In this document: positions 55,301 to 64,000 of the stretch, in pieces | How positions within the stretch are numbered: the first letter of the stretch is position 1 | Layout of the letters: the number at the start of each line of letters is the position of its first letter | Assembly (NCBI GenBank): GCA_009667805.1 | Contig: CM019069.1 | Span: 47,550,201 to 47,614,200, forward strand | DNA from: Leptobrachium leishanense | Taxonomy: Eukaryota; Chordata; Amphibia; Anura; Megophryidae | Direction of reading: 5' to 3' | Length of the DNA stretch: 64,000 bases | The notes under the pieces: generated by a model | Database searches by the model: none | Seen by the model: only the letters and a program-made list of their open reading frames with translations | What the model was told of the DNA's origin: nothing | Translations under genes and position numbers: made by a program

Positions 55301-58300
55301 ATACTGCAGAGAGGTGCTGCCCCTCAGTGTGTGGATTCATATGCTGCATTAATTATACTGCAGAGAGGTGCTGCCCCTCAGTGTGTGGATTCATATGCTG
55401 CATTAATTATACTGCAGAGAGGTGCTGACCTGCAGTGTGTGGATTCATATGTTGCATTATACTGCAGAGAGGTGCTGCCCCTAGTGTGTGGATTCATATG
55501 CTGCATTAATTATACTGCAGAGAGGTGCTGACCTGCAGTGTGTGGATTCATATGTTGCATTATACTGCAGAGAGGTGCTGCCCCTCAGTGTGTGGATTCA
55601 TATGCTGCATTAATTATACTGCAGAGAGGTGCTGACCCGCAGTGTGTGGATTCATATGCTGCATTAATTATACTGCAGAGAGGTGCTGCCCCGCAGTGTG
55701 CAGATTTATATGCTGCATTAATTATACTGCAGAGAGGCGCTTCCCCTCAGTGTGTGGATTCATATGCTGCATTAATTATACTGCAGAGAGGTGCTTCCCC
55801 GCAGTGTGTGGAATCATATGCTGCAGAGAGGTGCTGCCCCACAGTGTGTGGATTCGTATGCTGCATTAAACATACTGCAGAGAGGTGCTGCCCCGCAGTG
55901 TGTGCATTCATATGTTGCATTAATTATACTGCAGAGAGGCGCTTCCCCTCAGTGTGGATTCATATGCTGCATTAATTATACTGCAGAGAGGTGCTGACCC
56001 GCAGTGTGTGGATTCATATGCTGCATTAATTATACTGCAGAGAGTGCTGCCCCGCAGTGTGCAGATTCATATGCTGCATTAATTATACTGCAGAGAGGCG
56101 CTTCCCCTCAGTGTGTGGATTCATATGCTGCATTAATTATACTGCAGAGAGGTGCGTGCCGCAGTGTGTGGATTCATATGCTGCAGAGAGGTGCTGCCCC
56201 GCAGTGTGTGATTCATATACTGCATTAATTATACTGCAGAGAGGTGCTTCCCTCAGTGTGTGGATTCATATGCTGCATTAATTATACTGCAGAGAGTGCT
56301 GACCTGCAGTGTGTGATTCAATTGCATTATACTGCAGAGAGGTGCTTCCCAGCAGTGTGTGGATTCATATGCTGCATTAATTATACTGCAGAGAGGCGCT
56401 TCCCCTCAGTGTGGACTGGATTCATATGCTGCATTAATTATACTGCAGAGAGGTGCTGCCCGCAGTGTGTGGATTCATATGTTGCATTATACTGCAGAGA
56501 GGTGCTGCCCGGCAGTGTGTGGATTCATATGCTGCATTAATTATACCTGCAGAGAGGTGCTGACCCGCAGTGTGTGGATTCATATGCTGCATTAATTATA
56601 CTGCAGAGAGGTGCTGGCCCCGCAGTGTGCAGATTCATATGCTGCATTAATTATACTGCAGAGAGGCGCTTCCCCTCAGTGTGTGGATTCATATGCTGCA
56701 TTAATTATACTGCGCAGAGAGGTGCTGCCCCGCAGTGTATGGATTCATATGCTGCAGAGAGGTGCTGCCCCGCAGTGTGTGGATTCATATGCTGCATTAA
56801 TTATACTGCAGAAGAGGTGCTTCCCCTCAATGTGTGGATTCATATGCTGCATTAATTATACTGCAGAGAGGTGCTGCCCCTCAGTTGTGTGGATTCATAT
56901 GCTGCATTAATTATACTGCAGAGTGGTGCTGACCCTCAGTGTGTGGATCATATGCTGCATTAATTATACTGCAGAGAGGTGCTGACTCTGCAGTGTGTGG
57001 ATTCATATGTTGCATTATACTGCAGAGAGGTGCTGCCCCTCAGTGTGTGGATTCATATGCTGCATTAATTATACTGCAGAGAGGTGCTGCCCCTCAGTGT
57101 GTGGATTCATATGCTGCATTAATTATACTGCAGAGGGGTGCTGACCCGCAGTGTGTGGATTCATATGCTGCATTAATTATACTGCAGAGAGGTGCTTCCC
57201 CTCAGTGTGTGGATTCATATGCTGCATTAATTTTACTACAGAGAGGTGCTGACCTGCAGTGTGTGGATTTATATGTTGCATTATAACTGCAGAGAGGTGC
57301 TGCCCCTCAGTGTGTGGATTCATATGCTGCATTAATTATACTGCAGAGAGTTGCTGACCCGCAGTGTGTGGATTCATATGCTGCATTAATTATACTGCAG
57401 AGAGGTGCTGCCCCGCAGTGTGCAGATTCATATGCTGCATTAATTATACTGCAGAGAGGCGCTTCCCCTCAGTGTGTGGATTCATATGCTGCATTAATTA
57501 TACTGCAGAGAGGTGCTTCCCCGCAGTGTGTGGAATCATATGCTGCAGAGAGGTGCTGCCCCGCAGTGTATGGATTCGTATGCTGCATTAAACATACTGC
57601 AGAGAGGTGCTGCCCCGCAGTGTGTGCATTCATATGTTGCATTAATTATACTGCAGAGAGGCGCTTCCCCTCAGTGTGTGGATTCATATGCTGCATTAAT
57701 TATACTGCAGAGAGGTGCTGACCTGCAGTGTGTGGATTCATATGTTGCATTATACTGCAGAGAGGTGCTTCCCCGCAATGTGTGGATTCATATGCTGCAT
57801 TAATTATACTGCAGAGAGGTGCTGCCCCGCAGTGTGTGGATTCATATGCTGCATTAGGCTAGGGTCAGACTGAGGCAGTGCGAACGCGCGTTCTGGCGCA
57901 CTTAATCACGGCCGCACTAGCAGCAGATGCCAGGCAATGACGGCCAATATACGAAGTACGGTCGCACAAAAGTCCGGCTGCGCAACGCAAGTGGAAAATG
58001 AACGCATTTTTTCGAGAACGTTAAACCAATAGTACTGACGTACAGAGTGCGCTGCGTCCGCTAGAGCGGCGTGTGTGCGTGAATTGGAGACGTCAGACGC
58101 TGCTAATGTCCGGCCAACATAACGTCCAGATGCACAAAGTGTTTTATTGAAGATCCGTACAAAAATCACGGATGAAACTGCGCATCGTATGACCGCTATT
58201 GCGTATTCCGTGAAAAAATACGTCCATTCTTCGAACGCACATTTTCACGGACAACGCGAAAAATGCGTTAGTCTGACCCTAGCCTTAATTATACTGCAGA

Positions 58301-60075
58301 GAGGCGCTTCCCCTCAGTGTGTGGATTCATATGCTGCATTAATTATACTGCAGAGAGGTGCTGCCCCGCAGTGTGTGGATTCATATGCTGCAGAGAGGTG
58401 CTGCCCCGCAGTGTGTGGATTCATATGCTGCATTAATTATACTGCAGAGAGGCGCTTCCCCTCAGTGTGTGGATTCATATGCTGCATTAATTATACTGCA
58501 GAGAGGTGCTGACCTGCAGTGTGTGGATTCATATGTTGCATTATACTGCAGAGAGGTGCTGCCCCTCAGTGTGTGGATTATATGCTGCATTAATTATACT
58601 GCAGAGAGGTGTTCCCCTCAGTGTGTGGATTCATATGCTGCATTAATTATACTGCAGAGAGGTGCTGACCTGCAGTGTGTGGATTCATATGTTGCATTAT
58701 ACTGCAGAGAGGTGCTGCCCCTCAGTGTGTGGATTCATATGCTGCATTAATTATACTGCAGAGAGGTGCTGCCCCTCAGTGGTGGGATTCATATGCTGCA
58801 TTAATTATACTGCAGAGGGGTGCTGACCCTCAGTGTGTGGATTCACATGCTGCATTAATTATACTGCAGAGAGGTGCTGACCTGCAGTGTGTGGATTCAT
58901 ATGTTGCATTATACTGCAGAGAGGTGCTGCCCCTCAGTGTGTGGATTCATATGCTGCATTAATTATACTGCAGAGAGGTGCTTCCCCGCAGTGTGTGGAT
59001 TCATATGCTGCATTAATTATACTGCAGAGAGGCGCTTCCCCTCAGTGTGTGGATTCATATGCTGCATTAATTATACTGCAGAGAGGTGCTTCCCCTCAGT
59101 GTGTGGATTCATATGCTGCATTAATTATACTGCAGAGAGGTGCTTCCCCGCAGTGTGTGGATTCATATGCTGCATTAATTATACTGCAGAGAGGTGCTTC
59201 CCCGCAGTGTGTGGATTCATATGCTGCAGAGAGGTGCTGCCCCGCAGTGTGTGGATTCGTATGCTGCATTAAACATACTGCAGAGAGGTGCTGCCCCGCA
59301 GTGTGTGGATTCATATGTTGCATTAATTATACTGCAGAGAGGCGCTTCCCCTCAGTGTGGATTCATATGCTGCATTAATTATACTGCAGAGAGGTGCTGA
59401 CCTGCAGTGTGTGGATTCATAAGTTGCATTATACTGCAGAGAGCTGCTTCCCCGCAGTGTGTGGATTCATATGCTGCATTAATTATACTGCAGAGAGGCG
59501 CTTCCCCTCAGTGTGTGGATTCATATGTTGCATTATACCGCAGAGAGGTGCTGCCCCGCAGAGTGTGGATTCATATGCTGCATTAATTATACTGCAGAGA
59601 GGTGCTGCCCCGCAGAGTGTGGATTCATATGTTGCATTAATTATACTGCAGAGAGGTGCTGCCCCGCAGTGTGCGGATTCATATGCTGCATTAATTATAC
59701 TGCAGAGAGGCGCTTCCCCTCAGTGTGTGGATTCATATGCTGCATTAATTATACTGCAGAGAGGTGCTGCCCCGCAGAGTGTGGATTCATATGCTGCTTT
59801 AATTATACTGCAGAGAGGTGCTGCCCCGCAGTGTGTGGATTCATATGCTGCATTAATTATACCGCAGAGAGTCGCTGCCCCACAGTGTGTAGATTCATAT
59901 GTTGCATTACTTATACTGCAGAGAGGCGCTTCCCAGCAGTGTGTGTATTCATATGTTGCATTAATTATACTGCAGAGAGGCGCTTCCCAGCAGTGTGTGG
60001 ATTCATATGCTGCATTAATTATACTGCAGAGAGGCGCTTCCCAGCAGTGTGTGTATTCATATGCTACATTCAAAC
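52373..60075 (+). repeat. 54-bp satellite array, about 130-140 units
   Basis: The monomer contains GTGTGTGGATTCATATGCTG, then CATTAATTATACTGCAGAGA and GGTGCTTCCCCTCA. A PstI-like CTGCAG occurs in nearly every unit. A 54-bp period is measured directly (for example TGCTTC at 52,561 and TGCTGC at 52,615). Two length variants recur: 50 bp (ATTAATTATACTG shortened to ATTATACTG) and 40 bp (14 bp missing before CAGAGAGG). Since 54 is divisible by 3, every frame gives an 18-residue repeat, which explains many long ORFs here; I regard none as a gene. The array is interrupted once by a MITE at 57,857-58,284. Confidence 0.97.
57857..58284. mobile_element. Harbinger-like MITE, family B copy 6, inside the satellite
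   Basis: GGCTAGGGTCAGACTGAGGC to TAGTCTGACCCTAGCC, 428 bp. TTA occurs on both sides (57,854-57,856 and 58,285-58,287), while the satellite monomer has a single TTA in GCATTAATTATACTGC at this point. The target duplication is therefore proven by hundreds of empty sites. Confidence 0.9.
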
Positions 60076-60387
60076 CTATGGGTGAAAAAGCCTAGTTTCA
60101 AAAAAAAAAAAAAAAAGCAAACCTAAAATTTCACCCAGGAAATACTTATTTTTTTTAAGGATTTTTTATGCAAAAAAACTTTCATTCTATTGGTAGTAAT
60201 CAACTTTCCATTCTTAAATAACCAATAAAACAATGAAATAACTTAACAAAAATGAAAAATGAACTGATCCGAATCACTGAGAATTCGTTTTCGGATATGC
60301 TCCTGAAATACGAAAATAGTGGATTTTCGTCTGAATTTGGATTTGAAACGAATTACACATCTCTAATGACTAGTCGAGCCTCAAAAA

Positions 60388-60512
60388 CAGGGATCTCAAA
60401 CTTTATCCCCCAGATGTTTATTGCCTACAATTCCCAGAATTCTTTGAATGCAATAGATGGTCAGGGAGTCATGGGGGTTGTAGTTCATCTGGATGCCAGG
60501 TGTCTTGTTTTT
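60388..60512. mobile_element. Short palindromic MITE with ACTACAACCCCC-type motif
   Basis: CAGGGATCTCAAACTTTATC at the left, CTGGATGCCAGGTGTCTTG at the right. The halves carry CCTACAATTCCCAGAATTC and GGGGGTTGTAGTTCATCTGG, inverted relatives of the ACTACAACTCCCAG motif (ZNF143-type) found in many vertebrate repeats. Superfamily uncertain. Confidence 0.4.
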
Positions 60513-60568
60513 TCCCTTTACTTTTTTGTAAATCAAAGTTGATTGAGTTTTACAGAATAAATAACTAA

Positions 60569-61695
60569 GGCTGGGGTCAGACGAGCGTGATTTCTACGGG
60601 CTGTACGTCCGTGCAGTACAAACATCGTCAGTACGGATGACGCAGTAGTGGTCACACAGTCCGTTTTTTCACTGAAGTTATTTTTGACGGATGTAGGAGG
60701 GAAAAATAAATTACAATGAAAAAACATTCTGTCCGTCAAAAATGCTGGACGTATAAATGCAGTCCGTCTGACCATGCTCCATCACTCACACACAAAGCTA
60801 TGCAGACGTTGTGGACGCAGCGCACTCCGCACGTCCGTTCTAGTGAAGTGGAAATAGGCTAGAAGACGGCCGCCATTGTACACAGGCGGCCATCTTGTTC
60901 AGAATATTGGTTCACTTGTATATAACTAGACAGGTTTGTAGCTGAAACTAGAATGAGGTATACGTAGAAATTTAGGAATGCGTTTAGATTAGCAGAAAAG
61001 CAATTAAAGTCTTATGAAAGATCTTTGCTGTTTCTGGCACGGAGAAGTAGATATTCCAAGGTCGTTGGGGCCCGCGGAAAGACGAAGGAGTATAGAAGAC
61101 CGGGCCCCAGGCCATCTGAATAAACATAGCCGATAGGGAGGGAGGCACTGCCCGGAGAAAGACAGCACAAAAACAAATCACAGACTGTCAAACTAACGAG
61201 AAGTGTATCAATTTATAGTTATATGTGGAATGTTCTTTGTGTTCGAATTAATGATGGGAGGTATTAACCCACGTGGGGTGGAATAGAGTGTCATAGGGAG
61301 GTGGGCTAATGGGGATGTACCTAATTATGTATTTGGGGCATAAAACCTCATGTTTCTGTGTAATCGGGGCTCACTCTAAGCGATTCAATCCTGTGTGAGC
61401 ACTTGTGTGACGACACAATAAACTCTTGCCTTTCCTGAAGAGACTCGTGTTTGGACAATCCTTGCTTGTGTCTGGTCCGGCGCCGTTAATGAAGTGAACC
61501 TGTCTGACTCCGGCTACACTAGCAGTATTACGTTCTTGCCTAACCTGCGTCCGTTTGCCGCGGCCGTTGTGCGTCCGCAGTTCAGTGCGGACGTACTTCA
61601 TGTGTCAGGCTCCAATGGACTTTCTTTCATGCTATCACGGACGTACTTTTAGGCGCAATCACGGACGTGAACACTACGCTCGTCTGACACCAGCC
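60569..61695. mobile_element. Harbinger-like MITE, family B copy 7, split by an LTR
   Basis: GGCTGGGGTCAGACGAGCG to CGCTCGTCTGACACCAGCC, TAA on both sides (60,566-60,568 and 61,696-61,698). Removing the LTR and one CTAG leaves about 448 bp, the normal family length. More diverged than copies 1, 4 and 5. Confidence 0.78.
60844..61518 (+). mobile_element. Solo LTR of an LTR retroelement (ERV-like)
   Basis: Starts TGAAGTGG, ends GGCTACA (TG...CA), and is flanked by CTAG on both sides (60,840-60,843 and 61,519-61,522). The 675-bp length is typical of an LTR. A TATA-like CATAAAACC lies near 61,339 and an AATAAA polyadenylation signal at 61,417-61,422, followed by a short U5-like CTCTTGCCTTTCC block. 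A 4-bp duplication fits gammaretrovirus-like or some other LTR elements. There is no internal coding region, so this is a recombined solo LTR. Confidence 0.65.
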
Positions 61696-61946
61696 TAAAA
61701 GAATATAGAAGCTTTAAACAATAGTAACAGACAATTTAGATTGTAAGATGAATAAACAGGAAACTTCAATGGGATAATGAAATTAATAAATAAATGGGGT
61801 GTTAGAGCACGTTGGTTATAAATAATTTAAAAAAATCTAAAAAGGAGAGCGAAAAAGAAAAGTGATGTTATAATAAAGACACAGAGAAAAGAAAGGAAAG
61901 GAGGAACAGTGATATAGAAGTAATTAGTAAAGCTTTAAGCTGTGGG

Positions 61947-61957
61947 GGGGGGGGTGG
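61947..61957. repeat. G homopolymer
   Basis: A run of about ten G in otherwise AT-rich, unassigned DNA (61,700-62,040). Confidence 0.75.
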
Positions 61958-62423
61958 AGCTTGAGATCCTACGCTAATATATATAATTTATATGTTTATG
62001 TAGGCTGCCTTTTCTAAATAAAAAATAATAGACGGACCAGCATTAAAGGGATTGACAAATAGAGCTCCCTTTTATACTTGCCTTTAAATAATTGGGCAGA
62101 AGCTGCACACAGCCTCTGCCTGATTATTAATTACATTTTATTCTTCTCCAGTGATTTTACTCCCCTTTTCTCCCGCACGGGGAGCAGCTCCTTCCCTTCT
62201 CTTTGGCTCAGGGACTACCGAACCCGGAAATCCTGGAATCTTCTTTGCGCGATTTGTGCTCCTTCGCAACTTGCATAGCATAGGATCCACAAATTGTGCA
62301 GCGCAATGGGACTTGTGCACTTTATGTACGCAAGTTCCGTTGTGCCTGCGCAAAACAAGGGATGGAGCTCCGATCCATTGGCTGCCTGTCTGCACCTGCT
62401 CACTACAGCGGGTGGTGTCGGAA

Positions 62424-62463
62424 AGAGTGACATCAGCACGCTCTTTACGTGCTGATGTCACCA
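62424..62463. repeat. Short hairpin with TGACATCAGCACG arms
   Basis: TGACATCAGCACG and CGTGCTGATGTCA are separated by seven bases. It lies in a GC-richer block (62,150-62,560) that I cannot assign; 62,600-63,600 holds nothing I recognise except a C12 run near 63,278. Confidence 0.55.
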
Positions 62464-63623
62464 GTGACCAATCTGTTGTCTGGTAGCCGAGAAATTAGAA
62501 ATCCCGGCTGCTGGTGACACTGGGTGAGGTGAAGGAAACTCTTCCACTTCACCCCACGTTTTCACCAGATTGGCGGTACTCATCACATCCTAACAACTTT
62601 AAAACTAAAGTGGTGAGGAGGATGAGTAGAAGGTTCCATTTACCCATATCTATGATACAAGGGACACTATAACAGACATCGGGGCTCGTCACCTTTCGAT
62701 TGCATGGCTGATCGTACAAAGTATAAACTGCCTGGATTAAAGCGCGCAGACAGCGTAGCCAAGAAAGAAGGTATAAATACGTCTGTCTCTTGGTGTTTAG
62801 GCTATGATGGTTTGGAAGTTAAGAAAAGGTAGACTCCCTGGTTCCTTGGCATTCGAGGAGGATTCCCAGTCTTAGAAACACCTGCTTATCTTTATCCCTT
62901 TCAAATGATGCTCCCTTTATGGTAAGCTGCGCCAAGTCATACAAAAACTGAAGGATTACACTACACTCTGTCTAAAAGCAATTTCTTGGCAAAAAAAAAA
63001 ACTTTCTTCTGCTGCTAAATACTGTAATTTTCTTTGAAGGATATGTCTCTTTCGTCCAATTAAATAGCAGCAGATAAGACACAATATCCTGCTACTAGAG
63101 CGTTGTCGAACGTCAGTGATTATAGGGAGCGGTGATCTGACGGAACCATATGAACAGATCTAAGCGAAGCGGATAGGGATAACACGGATTCCGCAAATAA
63201 ACGCGCAGCCGTAACATAATGAAAATCGAATTTGCCGAACACACGGGAAAGCACCGACACGTGTTTCTGGTTTATCTCCCCCCCCCCCCGCTTTCTTCTG
63301 TCAAACTGATATATTGGTGTGAAGTTTCAAAAGCGATGTTTTTTATAAAAATAAAAAAAAAATAGGAAGTCAACAACAAAGTTGCCAATCTCACTGTATC
63401 CAAATGCTAAAATCCTGGTCCTTCCCTTTGACATTCCAGAAAGAGGGAGAGGGATAGAGTCAAAAAACTCCTGTGAATTCTGTGGAATGCTTTGCAAATA
63501 TTTATATACGGGTTCACGCTTTCTGACCTCCGTTCAACAAAAAGGCAAAAAAATAAATAATCAAACAATATCATAAAGTCAAATACACTTAAAAAAAACA
63601 CAAAACATAATGTAGATATTTTA

Positions 63624-64000
63624 GGCTGGGGTCAGACGAACGCAGTGCGAACGTGCATTTAGCCGCACTTTATTACGGCTGTGATAGCAGCAAATGACGT
63701 CCAACACAGACCCACACACGAAGTACGGCCGCACGAAAGTTCGGCCGCGCAACTCAAGCGGCAAACGAACGCATTTTTGCAAGAACGCCAAACCGCTAGT
63801 ACAGACGTACAGAGTGCACTGCGTCCGCATAGTGGCGTGTGTGCTTGATTAAGAGACGTCAGACGCTGCTCATGTCCGTCCAACATAACATCCAGACACC
63901 CAAAGTTTCCTGGTTTGGATCCGTAAAAAATCACGGCCGAAATTGCGCATCGTATGACCGCTATCGCGTCTTCCGCGAAAAAATGTGTTCGGACGCACCA
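63624..64000. mobile_element. Harbinger-like MITE, family B copy 8, cut by the window edge
   Basis: Starts GGCTGGGGTCAGACGAACGC after TTA (63,621-63,623) and continues as the inverse family sequence (GTACGGCCGCACGAAAGTTC) to the last base. The right terminus is outside the window. Confidence 0.75.

Larger units (their letters stand above)
51003..60365. mobile_element. 9.36-kb hAT-like composite element
   Basis: The left end is TAGGGATGTGCATGACC and the right end, complemented, is TAGAGATGTGTAATTCG. The 8-mer ATGACTAG flanks both sides exactly (50,995-51,002 and 60,366-60,373), the expected hAT duplication. Both arms share TCGGATCAGTT, then TTACTACCAATAGAATGAAA and GGGTGAAATTTTA in inverse orientation. 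The left arm is interrupted at 51,121-52,104 by a MITE cluster. The centre is the 54-bp satellite. No transposase exists inside, so it must be a non-autonomous element mobilised before or during array growth. Confidence 0.85.

Noticed and set aside
52444..60095. Many overlapping open frames of 60-233 codons with CGFICCINYTAERC- or VDSYAALIILQRGA-type repeats
   Set aside because: They follow from a 54-bp repeat lacking stops in several frames. Frames switch at 50- and 40-bp units, all frames are equally open, and there is no start or splice context.
62138..62486. Overlapping sense and antisense frames of about 110 codons as a possible gene or upstream carrier exon
   Set aside because: No match to the EF-hand or linker sequence and no convincing splice sites; the frames coincide with a GC-richer block and a hairpin.

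Overview
The window looks like vertebrate nuclear DNA, most likely from an amphibian (probably a frog). This is inferred from very long introns, L2 and CR1 LINEs, and hAT-, Harbinger-, piggyBac- and Tc1-type DNA transposons with frog/fish-like termini. There are no prokaryotic genes, operons, CRISPR arrays or recognisable tRNA/rRNA genes.

The only host gene recognised is on the minus strand: five consecutive exons of a mitochondrial aspartate/glutamate carrier (SLC25A12/SLC25A13; slight preference for SLC25A12). The exons lie at 43,418-43,502, 35,036-35,188, 20,321-20,373, 19,363-19,443 and 1,115-1,255. They have GT/AG splice sites and compatible phases, and they join to exactly 171 codons covering carrier repeats 1 and 2. 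The EF-hand part of the gene should lie beyond base 64,000 and repeat 3 to the left of base 1. Only 513 of about 42,400 bases between the outermost exons are coding. The rest, and the whole right third of the window, is intronic or flanking DNA built mainly from transposable elements.

Layout. 0-10 kb: a small hAT-like element, the 3'-most exon, a piggyBac-like MITE, a CpG-rich MITE and a MITE with a TACTCGAGTA terminus. 10.7-13.7 kb: an L2 LINE split by a CR1 LINE, then a foldback element. 19-22 kb: two exons, two hAT elements and a second L2. 22.9-31 kb: several non-autonomous transposons, one carrying a 55-bp tandem array. 33-34.8 kb: a 41-bp tandem array beside a hAT-like end. 35-37 kb: an exon and a large foldback repeat. 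39.4-42.1 kb: a nested element holding a decayed Tc1 transposon. 43.4 kb: the most upstream exon seen. 43.8-50.1 kb: nested MITEs. 51.0-60.4 kb: a 9.36-kb hAT-like element with a perfect 8-bp target-site duplication, filled by about 7.7 kb of a 54-bp satellite. 60.5-64 kb: more Harbinger-like MITEs, one split by a solo LTR.

The most interesting point is the nested architecture. Several hAT-like elements contain tandem arrays (30, 41, 54 and 55 bp units), and the largest looks like a satellite born in the arm of a transposon. Several insertions can be ordered in time because the empty target is visible in the satellite monomer or in a sister copy. Names of repeat families are inferred from termini and target duplications read by eye; no database was searched.
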